DNA of 64,000 nt from Vombatus ursinus (taxonomy: Eukaryota > Chordata > Mammalia > Diprotodontia > Vombatidae): NCBI RefSeq assembly GCF_900497805.2, contig NW_020954610.1:23083665-23147664 (forward strand). Direction: 5' to 3'. The stretch's first letter is position 1; each line of letters starts with the position of its first letter. Positions 11,960-24,635 of this stretch are shown here, in pieces. The position numbers were made by a program, and so were the translations under genes. The notes under the pieces were generated by a model that was not told the DNA's origin, did no database searches, and saw nothing but the letters and a program-made list of their open reading frames with translations.

Positions 11960-12155
11960 GCACTTTGTTAAGGTAAAAAGATTGCTGACTTCAGTTAGAG
12001 AACCTGGGATCAAATCCTCCCTCTGATAACTATTGCCTATTTTACTTTGGGCCGGTAATTTTACCTTCCTGGGTCTCAATTTAGTCATCTGTAAAATGAG
12101 GAGTTTGTATTAGATGGCCTCTGAAATCTTTTCTAGCTCCAGACCTTGTGATTCA
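11960..12155 (+). mobile_element. MIR-type core-SINE
   Basis: The stretch around CTCAATTTAGTCATCTGTAA and AATGAGGAGTTTGTATTAGA is the MIR core and 3' region. Diverged, as expected for a family that predates marsupials. Confidence 0.75.
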
Positions 12156-12159
12156 TACC

Positions 12160-12700
12160 CCTAGACTAACAGCCAGAAGAAGTTAGCATACTTCTTCCCT
12201 CCTATTGCCACTTGTAGATCTTCTTTCTGCCACCAAAAGCCAAGAATCACTTCTACCAAAAAATTCACTGTCATTAATTATATAGCATTTAGATACATGT
12301 AGGTATCATCTAGGTCACTATTCCTCCTCCTCACTGTCTAGTACGTGGATCACAATGTTTTCTTCCACCACCTCCCTCCCCCAACTTTTACCCTATCTCC
12401 TTTCCAGTTTGTCAACTTCCTCAGCTTTCATGCATGAACTAAGTATCTCTAGTCTATGGCAACTATTCCCAGGAGTAGTCATTCTTAGACACATACTCTT
12501 TGTTCACCCTTCCCCTACCATGAATTGATTACAAGTGCCATAATTCCTGGTTAAAACTTGGGGAGAATTAGATTTTGAATATTAAATAATTGAATTGGGA
12601 TAAGTACTGGACTGGTGATTTCATTATTATGGGGAACTCCCAGTTGAAGGAACTAATTGCTAATTTAGGCTGGGATTTTCTCTCTAATTTAGAGTTTGGG
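12160..12700. other. Pyrimidine-rich unassigned stretch
   Basis: Together with 11720-11940 it resembles one C/T-rich old element split by the MIR, possibly L2 body. I cannot assign it, and no frame is convincing. Confidence 0.3.
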
Positions 12701-12889
12701 ATACCTGCCTAGAGCAGTGATGGCTAACCCAAATAGAAATGGATCATTGAAGGTGCAAATGGACTAGAAAAAAAACATAAAATAACATTATCTATGTGCT
12801 ATTGTATTTTTGCCTATTTTTTAAAACATTTTCCAATTACCATTTAATCTATTTGGTTAGCATTCAGTCTGTGCAAGTGGGAGTTTGAC

Positions 12890-13010
12890 ACCTCAGGCCC
12901 AGAGCACTAAATGTAAATGACTTGCCCAGTGTCATATATGTGTGAGATTAGACTTGAACCCAGGCCTTCTGACTTCCAGACCTGATCTCTATCCATTATG
13001 TTATGCTACT
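12890..13010 (-). mobile_element. Core-SINE (MIR/THER-like) fragment
   Basis: Reverse complement of a SINE: AATGACTTGCCCAGTGTCAT, GACTTGAACCCAGGCCTTCT and a trailing ATGCTACT. Old and partial. Confidence 0.65.
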
Positions 13011-13019
13011 ACTCAAAAC

Positions 13020-14190
13020 ACTTTAGTAATAAGAAAAACAAAAGTACATCTTTGTTGAGTCATCTGCTTTTATTTTTTTTTCAAATTTATCCTTTGCTTT
13101 TCCGAACAATCAGGAAAGCAAAGTTTTGAAATGGTCTTCCATCTCCAGTTAAAAAAAAAAACTGCATAATGTAGAAAATTTACTGGGTTAAGACTAGTTG
13201 AGTGAAGGCAAAAAGGTGGAAACAAAGCTGTCTTCTGTTTTTACAATACTGGGTAGCTGAACTCAATCACCAAGTCTCTTTTGAAATGTAATTAGTAGTT
13301 ACGTGCTTGGGATAGGAGAGCCAGAAAAAATGAGGGACTACAGGAGAGCTACTACAGATTGTGCACACCAGGACTTGCTTTCTATATTTATTTTTTCCTG
13401 AGAATTATTTTTTCTTAAGAAGCAGATGCCAACCCTACTTCCCCAGTCATTTCTGTAAGTTCATTTCCACCGAGCAGGAAGAGAAATCTGTGAGTGCAAC
13501 TCAGTCATTAACTTTTCATCTCTAATTTCAGAAGCCTGTAGCATAGGTCAAGTCATCATATGTGGTGTCAGGATGGGGAATATGAAAGCTCGACCAAAAT
13601 GGCAATTCATCAGGATTTTTGTCATCAATTTTGAATGGCATTTCTAGCAGGGATATAGAGAATTACATTGATTCCCTTGTCAAAGGTTCTATTGACTCAG
13701 TTTGTAGCAGGCTGCTCAGTCTGGTCTACCATGAAGCCTGTTTGAAAGCACCTTCATCTCTGCTAATATATATTATTTAAAAATGTCAAGCTTGTTTTGC
13801 AGTCACTGGAATCTAAATGTTTCAGAATGAACTCCTTACATGTACACAGAATAACTTCTTACTAATTTTCTTAAATTACGCATCAGGTCCCTCCTGGAAA
13901 AATAATTCAATCATCCTTTTCCCCATCCCCGCAGCTTTGTTCTCTCCCTTACCCCTTCTCTTGATAATATTGACACAGCAATTTTGAAGAATATTTGTTT
14001 CCATCCTGAATTTTGAAAGAATAAACATTGTCTTAGTAGGCAAGGAAGATGTAAGTAATATTAGATATGGGAGAAATGAAATACTATACCTCAAACATGT
14101 AGGAAGGCCAAAAGTGTATGAATGTATGTTGACACTGAAAATGCTTGCATTTTCTTTCATTTCAGTAGGAAAAATGTCAAAATATTAACA
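13020..14190. other. Unassigned stretch, no gene seen
   Basis: No family recognised. The 94-residue minus-strand frame at 13876-14160 has no motif I know and ordinary AT-rich composition. Confidence 0.4.
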
Positions 14191-14194
14191 TATT

Positions 14195-14580
14195 GATTTT
14201 CATTAAAACATTTGATCAACAATAATTTATTAATCACATAATATAGGCTGGGTACTATAGCAAGCATTGATAATATAAGAAAAAGCAAAGAAACTTATGC
14301 TCCCATGGGGGAGACGACATGCATATAAGTATATACATACTAGATGAATAAAGAGTAATAGAAGATAACCAGAGACGAGCAGCTGGGCCAACTGGGAAAG
14401 ACCTACTACAGAAAGTGATATTTGATCTGAGGCTTGAAGGAAATCAGGGATCCCAAGAGGCAGATGTAAGGAGGAAGAGCATATGGAATAGTCTGTGTAA
14501 AACTACAGAGGAAGGATACAGAATATTGTGTGTGAAGAAATTAATATAGGGCAGTATGGTTATACTTCAGAGTTCACAGA
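14195..14580 (-). mobile_element. L2-like LINE 3' region, fossil
   Basis: The left end (AATAATTTATTAATCACATA, then GGCTGGGTACTATAGCAAGC and CATGGGGGAGACGACATGC) is the reverse complement of an L2-type 3' terminus. The rest, including GATCTGAGGCTTGAAGGAAA, belongs to the same old mammalian repeat or an adjacent one. Boundaries are approximate. Confidence 0.5.
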
Positions 14581-14984
14581 GCCAAGTAAATATTATTAAA
14601 TGGAGTCCATAGGCTTAATCAGACTTCCAAAGGGGTATAAAACACAAAAGAAAGATTAAGAGCTACTAACACTCTATTTCTTCTAGTAGCTTTATCAAGA
14701 ACTCAGATTTAGCTAGCAGCTTTCTGCAGATGACACCCTCTCCATAGATAGATAGATAGAGATAGAGAGAGCTTTAGAGAAGTGTTTATCTATCAAACCC
14801 TAGTATCTCACCTGAGTTTCAGTTCCATACAACCAATTGTTATTGGGCATTTCAGATTGATTGTACAGAAGGCATATTAGACTCAAAATTTCTAAAAAAA
14901 ATAAATTTGTTATCTTTCCCCCTAATTCTTTCCCTTCTTCCAAATTTCTCCCTTTCAGTTGAAACTACCACCATGATTCCAATG

Positions 14985-15514
14985 ACTGAGATTTGTAGTA
15001 CAGACTTCTCACTCTCCCTCACTACACATATCTAATTATTCTCCAAATTTTGCTGTTTCTATATTTGCAACCTTTCACATCTGACACATTTTCTCCACTC
15101 ATACAGCTACCACTTAGTCCAGGCTCTTAACACCTTTCACTTGAATTATTCCAACAGTTCCATAAGCAATTTCCCTGCCTCAAGTCTCTTACTGCTATAG
15201 TCAATCATAAACCTATATCCTGCTGTAAAAGTAATTTTCTTTAAGCAGAGAGTTTACCATGTAACTCTCCTACTCAACCAAATGCAATGGCTTCTAATTG
15301 CTTCTACAATATAATACAAACTTATCTGCTTAGGTTTGAAAGTCTTGTACAACTTAGTAACATTGGACAATACTCCATCTCCCACACTTCAATTCAGTTT
15401 AATGTCTCTTTGTTTCTCACAAGACACTCTATTTCCATCTCTAAGCTTTTACATTGACATCTCCCATGCCTGAAATTCAATCCTTCCTTACCTCCACCTC
15501 AGGGTGTCCCTGTC

Positions 15515-15581
<67 letters not shown>

Positions 15582-15865
15582 CAGCTCAGGTACCACCTTC
15601 TTGATGAATCTTTTTCTGATCCCCTCAACTTCCAGTGCCCTCCTTTCTAAATTATGTTTTGTATTATCATTATGTTTGTATCTATTAACTTTATGATTAT
15701 GCTGTATTTATGTTTATGTGTTATCTCCTGGATTAGAATTTAAGATCATTGTGAGTAAGCACTGTTTTATTCTATGTTCTTGTATTCTCAGGCCCTAGCA
15801 TGTGCTTGGCACATAGTAGGCACTTAAGCACTTGTACATTGATTGATTGATTGATTGATTGATTG
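14985..15865 (+). mobile_element. L2 LINE 3' portion with embedded microsatellites
   Basis: A pyrimidine-rich L2 body ends in the diagnostic CTTGGCACATAGTAGGCACT near 15808 and a terminal (ATTG)n run at 15839-15865, typical of the short 3' tandem repeat of L2. It is interrupted by a TGTC/TC tract at 15518-15580. No intact frame survives. Confidence 0.78.
15518..15580. repeat. (TGTC)n(TC)n microsatellite
   Basis: About seven TGTC units run straight into about 16 TC units. The frame 15454-15696 that crosses it is chance. Confidence 0.95.
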
Positions 15866-16192
15866 CATCTATTTATATCTGGATGAAAATGTCGTTCTTC
15901 TGAGAAAGTTTAGTTAGAGCATAGACTGTATTACACACTCAGTGATCCATTCCAATGATCAAAATTGCTGGTGGAATTCCAAATACTTAGATTGAAATTT
16001 TTACCCTCACCATTAGCAGGCTTCAGTCACAAAATTTTTATTCTGGTGTTATGCAGGGGATCCTAAGTACTAAATTGTCCCTAAGAGAGAAAAGACAATC
16101 CTTGTCCTTATAATCTAATGGAGGCTTTGAGAGATTCTTTGTTGAATTCTGGATATATTCCCTGGGGAAAGCAATAGAATTTCTCCTCCTCC

Positions 16193-16282
16193 TCCTTATT
16201 ATTATTATTATCACTGTTATTACTATTATTATGATGATGATGTATTATTATTATTATGTCTAATTATTATTATTATTATCAC
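16193..16282. repeat. (ATT)n trinucleotide-rich tract
   Basis: Imperfect ATT units with GATGATGATG in the middle. Confidence 0.9.
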
Positions 16283-16289
16283 TTCAGTA

Positions 16290-17030
16290 CTTGTGAGGAG
16301 GGAATTAACCACCATTAATTTTAAATCTTCAACTGACTCTTACAGAATGATGATTTCTCATATGCTAGTTTTTAGGACTGGACTATATTATTCTTGAGGA
16401 CAAGCAAGCTTCTTTCTCCTGAGAGCATCAATCTCTCACTTCTTAAGGAAGAGCCTCAGATCTGTTTTTGAGCTCTAAGAATATGACTATGCTTCTCCTT
16501 CTTTCTCCTTTGTTTATCACTGGTGCTTTCCAATCTCCCAACAAAGTTCTGATCTTCCTTCTTCCATCTCATTTTTTAACCCTTTCTCACTTCTTTCTTT
16601 AAGGATACCTCATTGAATCTCATAGCATGGAGTATAGAGAGGCATTATATAAGTCTTTTTTTTTTAACTTTTTCACCCAGGAGATAGCTCAACCTACCCT
16701 TGAAATACCAATGGTTAGAAAAATGTATTATTTTTACTATTTCATTTATCATTAATTCAAATTTTCCAGATCATATACTTGCATTTGGGTATACCAGGCT
16801 CAAAAAAGGCACTTTTGTGAAAAAAAATTGAGCACAGAATCCAAGTTTAAGAGAGATTCTGTATGAATGCTGAAGACCTTCAGATATTCTTATTTGGGGG
16901 TGGCATTATGCTGATCACAATAGCTTTACTACAAAGCCCCATAAACGAAATCCATGATCAATCAAAGATTTTGTAGTAATAGTCTTAACAATCCAGACTA
17001 AAAACACCAAGTGGATAGAGAATACCTCTT
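16290..17030. other. Unassigned stretch, no gene seen
   Basis: No repeat or coding signal recognised. Confidence 0.4.
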
Positions 17031-17032
17031 AC

Positions 17033-17075
17033 ACACACACACATACACACACACACACACAGACACACACACACG
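17033..17075. repeat. (CA)n microsatellite
   Basis: An interrupted CA tract. A second short one lies at 17570-17582. Confidence 0.9.
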
Positions 17076-17816
17076 CCTGGAACTGTTATATCCATAACTG
17101 AACAACAAGAGGAGAGCAGGTTATATTGCCTTCAGTAAATTTTATAATTCTTTTAATGACCCCAGGCCTCTCCCTGAAACAAAGTCCATTGTTTTTAAAA
17201 TAAATATCTGTTTTTTTAGTAGTTATGGAATACTATGATCTCTCAATAGTTGCAGATAAGCATCATCTTAAAGGGAAAAGAGGGTTATTATGTTAGTATG
17301 AATATGTGTTTATGTATATTATATTATATACTTGGAATTATGAAGGAGCAACAATGTAAAGAATGTCATAAAGAATGTAGTATTAAAAGTAGGTTGGTCA
17401 CATGACAAGAGCCAGGGATCACTGATAGACCACTTTCATCCTCTATTGGTATCCTTATAATGTCAGGAAAGCTTGAGGATCACTCTAGATATGTTGATAA
17501 TCCTTCTGAGATGAATTCATATAAGGATATGAACAAGAGTAACACAAAATGGGCAGATGTGTATATGGACACACACACACATATATTTGTATCTGTGGGA
17601 TAAAATCACCAAATTGATAAGACAACAGGTCCACCTAAGTTTAACTATATAACTTTCTAATAAAGTTAATATTTTAGGACTCAGAGGACTTGGGGACATT
17701 ATTTTTTTTTCATTATAAAAGTTAGGTAATCACAAAAATTAAAGACAAATCAAACAATATGAGAGCAAACTGATACATTTCTGATTAGTTGAGAAGGGAT
17801 GAAGGCAACATATATC

Positions 17817-18062
17817 TGCTAAGAGTCTTCTCTGTGCCAGCACTGTTCTAAGCACTTAAAAATATATTAGCTCATTTAATCATCACAATGACCCAATGAG
17901 GTAAGTGCTATTATTATTATTCTCATTTTACAATGAAAGAAACTAAGGCAGACAGAAGTTAAGTTATTTGCTCAGAGTCACACAGCCAGTAAGTGTCTAA
18001 TACCACATTTGACCTGAGGTCTTCCTGACTCCAGGCCCAACATCTACTGCACCACTTAGCTG
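17817..18062 (-). mobile_element. MIR core-SINE, nearly full length
   Basis: Reverse complement of MIR: TGTGCCAGCACTGTTCTAAG, AGCTCATTTAATCATCACAA, CATTTTACAATGAAAGAAAC, GTCACACAGCCAGTAAGTGT and a terminal GCACCACTTAGCTG. It spans almost the whole family length. Confidence 0.85.
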
Positions 18063-18592
18063 GTTCATAGTATGTTTGCTTTCCAAAATGACTGGGCTAA
18101 TTCCTAATACCACACACTGTAGCCCTTCTAATACTATTTCCATCTGTTTTCATCTTTACTAACTTTCTGAGTATGAAGTACAAAATTTCTGGGTGATGAC
18201 TTCTTCCGTGGATGATAAAATGATAAGATATCTCAGATCTGTACCTTAAGCAAACTGCAAGACAAATCAAAGCTGGAGTACTCAATGTGAATAAGGTTTT
18301 GACATCATGACAGACAGATCTATGTAACTTCTTTTGAAAGAACGTATTTTTACTTTTTCATTGTCTGAAGTTGTGATTGCAACATGGCTCTTTTTTTCTT
18401 TCAAATTTGTCTAACACATGAGAAATTTTGTTCGAGGCCATCATTTAATTCTGTATGTGTCACTGTATTTATGTTTGTTTCTTATATACAGCAAAATGTT
18501 GAGTTGTGTTTTCTAATTCATTCTTCCCTTAGTGGTCTGGAAGCAGGCAATTACATGGTCTGATTCATACTAATATATGACAAGCTCAGTTG

Positions 18593-21500
18593 GTTGGTTG
18601 GTTGGTTGGCTGTTGTCCTTCATTCTCAGAGGACCAAAATGACATCACTATGCTAGAGTCAAGTCACAGTGTGTCTGACTGTGGCTGATCAGACCAATGT
18701 AAGCTCAGAATGTTCTATCACAGGTTGGGCACAAATAGTCTATGTGAACAGTTGGGGTGGACTCTCTAAATTTGTGCATCTCGAGTTTCTTCTGAGCTAC
18801 ATCAATTCTGTTTTGCTCATAGAGCACAACACCTTCTCTCATGCAAGCACATCAAGCTCTTTGGTCCTGTGCCAGTATCTCTCATGTCACACAATCATTC
18901 CAAAATTAAGAGAGACCTTGAGAGTCTCCTTGTAGTACTTCTTCTGACCACCATATGAATGCTTGCCCTGAGTGAGTTCTCCATAAAATTGTCTTTTTGG
19001 CAAGCGTAAATTTTACATTCAAACAGTGTGGCCAGCCCATGGGAGTTGTGCTCTCTGACGCAGAGTTTGAATACTTAGCAGTTTAGTTTGAGAAAGGGTC
19101 TCATTGTCTGGTACCTTCTCCTGCCACGTGATCTTCAGAATCTTCCTAAGACAATTCAAATGGAAGCAATTCAGTTTCTTGGCACTGGTATACTGTCCAG
19201 GTTTCACAGGCATACAACAATGAGGTTAGCACAATGGATCTGTAGACTTTCAGTTTGGTAGTAGTCAATCTAATACCTCTTCTCTCCCACACTTTCCTTC
19301 AAAGCCTTCCAAACACTGAGCTAGCTCTAGCAATATGTGTGTCTACCTCATTATCAATGTGTACATCCTTGGAAAGTATAGTACCAATGTAAGTGAACTT
19401 ATCCACAGCATTCAAAACTTCTCCATGGGCTGTAAGCAATGGTTCCACATACAGATGGTGTGCTGGTGGCTGCTGTGTTTTCTTGGTGTTAATTGTTAGG
19501 CCCACATAGTACAAGCAACAGAATTGATCCATACTTTGTTACATCTCTGTTTCAGAGGCTGCACTGAGTGCACAATCATCTGCAAAATAGAAAATTGTGC
19601 ACCAACACTCCCTCCACTTTGGTCTTGGCTTGTAGCCTATTCAAGTTGAAGAATTTACCATCAATGTGATAGCTGACCTTGATGACGTGTTCGTCCTCAT
19701 TGAAGGCATTTAACAACATGACTGAAAACATAATGCTAAAAAGCATGGAAGCAAGCACACATTCCTACTTCACTCCATTGGTGACTGGGAAAGCATGAGA
19801 GTATTTTCCATTATCCACAACCCAGGCAAGCATAATGACATGAAATTGTCATACAATGCTGATGATTTTCTCCAGGCAACCAAATTTTGACACAATTTTC
19901 CATAAGCCCTAACGGTTGACAGTATCAAAGACCTTGGCCAGATCTACAAACATTATGTACAGACTCTGTTCTGCTCCTGACATTTCTCCTGGAGTTGTCA
20001 GGAAGTAAACACCATATTAATCATTCCTCAGCCCTTTCTGAAGGCTCACTGGCTCTCAAGTAGATGACCATCTTCCAGGTGAAGGATCAGCCTAGTAAGG
20101 AGGACTCTGGTCAGAATTTCTAAGAGAGAGATTCCTTGGCCCTGTGATTGTCACAAGACAATCTATTTCCTTTACCTTTATATAGACGGACAATGGAGTC
20201 ATCCTTGAACTCCTGGTGGATAACCTTTTCTTGCCATAAAACCTGGAAAATTTCAGTCAGCTTTTGTATAAACAGTGGACCCCTTGCTTTGTAAACCTCA
20301 GTTGGAATAGAATCAGAACCAGGTGCTTTGCCACATCAAAGGAGCCTAATGGCATTCAAAATCTTTTCTTCAGTTGGAACTTTAGCTAGGGAGGGATTGA
20401 CTTCAACCTGAGGTAAATGGTCAGTGGCTTCAGCATTGATTGATGATGGTCTGTTGAGAACACTATGGAAGTGTTCAACCCATCTCTCTAGGATCATGTC
20501 CTTATCACTAATCAATGTGGCTTCATCAGTACTGAGTAGTTGAGACATAGTATGGGTTGTTGACCCATAAATAGCCTTCAGACATCATAAAATTGCTTTG
20601 GATTGTTACTATTAGCATAAAACTGAATTTCATCTGCCTTCTTACTGAGCCAAGAATCCTCTATCTCTCTAAGTTACTTTACTTTTGATGGTATTAAATG
20701 CTGCTTTCTTAGAGACGGATGAAATATCCTGCTGGTAAAACCTGCAGAGTTCTGGTTTTTCATTTAGCAGCTTATGAATTTATTCATCATTTTCATCAAA
20801 CCAGTCATGATGATTGCAAGTGTTTTGACCCAAATGAGCAAATGCAGTGCTGTACACCAAATCTCTGAAAGCTGCCCACTTCTTTTCTGCTCCACTGTTG
20901 AAACTGTTCACAGAGAAGCACTCTAATCTGTTGACATTAATTCTTCTGGTAGTCATTTTTCCTTGGAGCTGCCACTTTTATTGAAATTGAATGTGAATAT
21001 TTAGCTTGGAGATGATAAGTCTATGATCAGTCCAGTACTCTGAACCACACATTGCCTTTGTCACTCTCAAATCTTATCTCTTCTCCTTACAATGACATAG
21101 TCTTTTAAATGCCAATGTTTGCTGTGAGAGTACATCCATGAAGTTTTACTGTGTTTAGGTAAATGGAAGACAGTGTTGGTGATGGTCATGAGATGCATGA
21201 GTCTTCAGTAGTAAGTGACCATTGCTATTGCTGTTTCCAACTCCATTCCTCCCTTGAACTTCCTGGCAAGTCTGGTAGTTTGAGTCTACTCTAGCATTAA
21301 AGCCACTCAGAATTATTAGTTTGTCCTCTTTTGACACATTGATGACAAGGGTCTTCATAAAGTTTTTCTTTGACATCCTTAGGGTTTGTCATGGTCGGAG
21401 CATAGGCATTGATGATGGTTGCATGACATTTTCATGCAAGTGGCAATCGTGTTGTTGCTCCTTTTGGTAGGCATACAATCTTGTTGACTAGATTGGTTTT

Positions 21501-21870
21501 GATTGCAAAATCTACACATGCTTCATGATGCTCGCTTTCACTATGGCCACTCCAGAAAAATGTGCATCCAGCTGGCCTTCAGCTAACCTTCATTTGCCAG
21601 CCTTGATTCACTCAGGGCTGCTGTATTTGGATGTGATAACTTGTTGAGTTTTCTTACAACAAGATTTGTTCATCTTTCAGGTCTACTGGATTTTGTATTC
21701 TCTATAAACAACAGATCAAATGGAGTTGCTTCAGTTTTCTTGGTCACCTACAGTGTTTCCTATGTTCTCTTTTCACAATTTTGATGACTTTATTTAATGC
21801 ATTCCTTGTTGTTTGGAATTAGAAAGGAGATTTAGGCTGAGATGCAATACTCATGCTGCTCTCTTGTCCA
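18593..21870 (-). mobile_element. RTE-clade LINE, decayed, near full length
   Basis: A minus-strand non-LTR retrotransposon whose 3' end carries the short tandem tail typical of RTE elements, (TTGG)n on the plus strand at 18593-18610. Conceptual pieces in order: endonuclease segments (near 21.4 kb, an IINAYAPTMT-like stretch in the broken frame; 21155-21376, DKLIILSGFNARVDSNYQT), then LERWVEHFHSVLNRPSSINA (20336-20548), an RT catalytic FADD box near 19580-19600, GLTINTKKTQQPPAHHLYVE (19299-19532) and LRKILKITWQEKVPDNETLS (19019-19213). This is the RTE lineage often mis-annotated in gene sets as craniofacial development protein 2-like. Several frameshifts and stops break it. The left limit beyond 21.6 kb is uncertain. 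Confidence 0.85.
18700..21600 (-). pseudogene. RTE LINE polyprotein pseudogene (endonuclease + reverse transcriptase)
   Basis: One RTE frame would encode an N-terminal apurinic endonuclease and a reverse transcriptase that nicks DNA and copies the element's RNA at the nick. Here it survives only as fragments of 60-77 codons in different frames: 21155-21376 (endonuclease core with the 'GFNARV' motif replacing the usual GDFNARV), 20336-20548 (linker ahead of RT), 19576-19758 (RT palm, before the FADD box), 19299-19532 (after the FADD box) and 19019-19213 (thumb to C-terminal, with LRKILKITWQEK and a final QLPWAGHTV). Order and spacing are as expected for the family. I infer old inactivation and no host use. 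It could look like a host gene to an automatic annotator. Confidence 0.8.
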
Positions 21871-21894
21871 AAGCCCCCCAAAGCAAAACTCAAA

Positions 21895-22130
21895 TGGTCC
21901 CTTCACCAAGCCTTCCTAGACTCCTCTTGTGAAATGGTACTGATCTTTTCCACCCAAAAACCTTGTCAAGCACATAATTTCACTGTCCACATATTTATTA
22001 TGTATAATTTTGTACTATAATTTTTTATGCTTTGATTTCCCCTGCAAACTCCATAACAGAATAGATTATGTACTACTGAAACTTCTTACTCCCCAGTGCC
22101 TAACACAGTGGTAATGATCTAAGTACAGTC
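21895..22130 (+). mobile_element. L2 LINE 3' end
   Basis: TTCACCAAGCCTTCCTAGAC at the left and CCCCAGTGCCTAACACAGTG at the right are recognisable L2 3' blocks. Diverged. It directly follows the uncertain edge of the RTE element. Confidence 0.6.
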
Positions 22131-22309
22131 ATGTCTTGATTGGTACAAATAATGAATTCCATGAGGTAGTTACATATATTTGAATTAATATTTATTGAAG
22201 TTATAATTATATAATATATAATAATTAGGTCAAGTCCAGTAGAAATAATATGGCCACTTCATGGGATGCATTACTTAAATTAATTAGGACCTAACTAGAA
22301 TTGTTCATA

Positions 22310-22485
22310 TTTAGATGTCATTTCACAATGTCAAAGGATTTTCTATAAATTAGCTCATTTTATCCTCACAAGCAAACATTTGACACAAGTAGAGCAAATA
22401 TTATTGCCCCATTTCATAAATGAGAACACTGGGACTCAGAAGTTAACAGAATTTTTCAAGATAACACAAAACTAGTAAGCAGAAG
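22310..22485 (-). mobile_element. MIR core-SINE
   Basis: Reverse-complement MIR: AGCTCATTTTATCCTCACAA, CCCCATTTCATAAATGAGAA and AACACAAAACTAGTAAGCAG. Partial. Confidence 0.7.
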
Positions 22486-22509
22486 CGTTGATTCATCACC
22501 TGGTCTGGT

Positions 22510-22605
22510 TCTAGAGTGAGAATACTTGGTTTCAGACTCAACCTGTGATACTTCCCTGTTTGACCTAGGTCAAGTTAGACTCAATTTCTTCATTTTTGAA
22601 ATAAC
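22510..22605 (+). mobile_element. MIR core-SINE fragment
   Basis: TTTGACCTAGGTCAAGTTAG and CAATTTCTTCATTTTTGAAA fit the MIR core in forward orientation. Short. Confidence 0.5.
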
Positions 22606-22684
22606 AATCCTTTTGCCCAAGACTGAGGGCACATTTTTGATGGAGAGCTCTGGACTGCCTACAGCTTACTCAGAGGAAGATTTT

Positions 22685-22704
22685 TATTTCATTTATTTAT
22701 TTAT

Positions 22705-22736
<32 letters not shown>

Positions 22737-23517
22737 TTATTTATTTAATTCTATTAGCCCTTCCCTTTTCTTCCCCTTTACCCTAACTACTTTTTCTGTC
22801 CTACTATACCCCCTCCCTTTTCTTTCCCCTTTTCCCTCCTACTGCCTGTAGGGCAACTTAGATTTCTATAGCTAACTGATTATGTTTTTCCTTTCTTGAG
22901 CCAAATCTGATGAGAGTAAGGTTCAAACAATGCTCATCCCCCTCCCTTCTTTCCCTCTGCTGTAATAGGTTTTTGTGCCTATTCCTGTAATGTAATTTAC
23001 CCTTGTCTGCCTCCTCCTTTCCTCTTCTCAGTACTTTTCTTAGTTAGATCAGATTAATCCACTTACTTGGATCCATTTAACCCACTTGATTAGATTTTTT
23101 TTATCATTACATCAAAGTCAACTTACACCCACCCCCTTTATATATACACCCCTTTAACATGGTGTAATAGCAATTCAAGAGTTACAAGTGTCATTTTTCC
23201 TTGCAGGGATGTAAATCATTTGCCCTTATTAATAATATATTGTTTCTGTCCTGTTTATCTTTTTATGTCTCTCTTGAGTGTTGTATGTGAAGATCAAATT
23301 TTCTGTTGAGCTCTTATCTTTTTAACAGGATGGTTTGGAAGTCTCCTATTTTGTTGAATATCCATCTCCTCCCCTGAAAGATCATACTCATTTTCACTGG
23401 GTAGCTGATCCTTGTTTGTAATCCAAATTCCTTTGCCTTGTGGAATATCATATTCCACACCCTAAGGTCTTTTAATGTAGAAGCTACAAGGTCCTATGTA
23501 ATACTGACTGGTTCCAT
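22685..23517 (-). mobile_element. HAL1/L1 fragment: ORF1 3' end plus downstream UTR
   Basis: Minus-strand copy whose A-rich tail is the (TTTA)n/(TCTA)n run at 22685-22746. It then carries the pyrimidine-rich region that follows ORF1 and, from about 23280 to 23517, the ORF1 C-terminus. It aligns almost continuously with the L1 copy at 40.95-41.77 kb, for example ACTTGGATCCATTTAACCCA in both. Because the A-rich tail directly follows the post-ORF1 segment with no ORF2, this is more likely a HAL1-type element than a truncated L1. It is 5'-truncated near 23517. Confidence 0.75.
22690..22746. repeat. (TTTA)n(TCTA)n microsatellite
   Basis: Grew from the A-rich tail of the minus-strand HAL1/L1 fragment. 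Confidence 0.9.
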
Positions 23518-23519
23518 GA

Positions 23520-24245
23520 AACAGAGAATGTTTAGGGCACCTTTTCTAGGCCATTCCTCACACCAAGAGGTGAGCAATGTGATCCTTAAAAGGCTGCTCA
23601 GACACCCAGGGGGCTGTTGAATCCCATTGCTTCTAGTGAGAAGATGACCTTATGGCCTGGGCTGCCTGTGTGCAAGACAGCTCCCAGTGGATTTCAGTGT
23701 ATCCACACCTGCTGCTTTGTCATATGCCTGTAGCCACAGGACTTTGAGTTAGGTAAAAATGGCAAAATAGTATGGGTTATGTCTTTTGATTCATGCATAA
23801 ACTGGATTTAAGTGAGGCAGAGTTGCATGAAGTTTTCAGCCTGGTGTTGGCTCAAGATGCAATGGATGACCTTGGCGTCTTTGATGTCTAACCAAGCTCT
23901 GTCTCCACAGCGCCTGCTTCAGCTGCCTTCATGGATATTGTAACAGATTGCTCTCATCTGCCCATTCCACCAAGGGAAGTCTTTACATGCTTGGGCTAGA
24001 TTCCTCCCCCCGCAACTCACCAATGGCTTTGAGAGCCTTTGGTTACACTCAAACTGGTTTAGTCTCTCTGCCAGAAAGGTTTACCAGGGTGAGGCTGCTG
24101 TGCATGCTACAGCTTCTTGGAGCCACAGTGAGAGTTAGGTGGAACAGGTGGACACCAAAGGTGGTAAGCAGCCCTGGAAAGGGCTCAGCAGCCTTCTCAC
24201 ACCAGAGGTACTAGTCTTCCGTGAGCACACCCTACACCCCACACA
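23520..24245. mobile_element. RTE-like repeat of moderate GC content (tentative)
   Basis: More GC-rich than its surroundings. It carries AACTGGATTTAAGTGAGGCA and CAATGGATGACCTTGGCGTC, which resemble segments of the 54.03-54.34 kb repeat that starts like the RTE 3' end at 18.6 kb. The frames 23438-23620 and 23948-24214 inside it have no known domain. I infer a repeat tied to RTE, but the family and orientation are unsettled. Confidence 0.4.
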
Positions 24246-24635
24246 ATGCTTTCAATGCTTCTTTTGCTTCTGAGAAGAAAAAATCTATATTAATCAACAC
24301 ATTATACCAAAAGAATCTCTAACTGGAAAAGCAAGCTAATATAGGTAATAGGTCACAAGTGGGTAAAGAGTTAGAGAAAAAGAAAAAATAAATGGGGCCA
24401 AGGTTGTATTTCTAGCCACCTGTAGCCACTCCTTATAGAGAAAGCCATTTATTTCTCAGTACCAGATAATAAGCACAATTAAATGCTAATTGAAATGATG
24501 ATCTTCTTCTATGAAGGGAGTCACATTCATATTGTATCAATGCAATACCAAGGTAGAATAAGATAGTAAAGGGCATGTAATTAGCACACAGATGATATAA
24601 CAAAAGAATCACAAAGAAATATAGCAATTTTTAAA

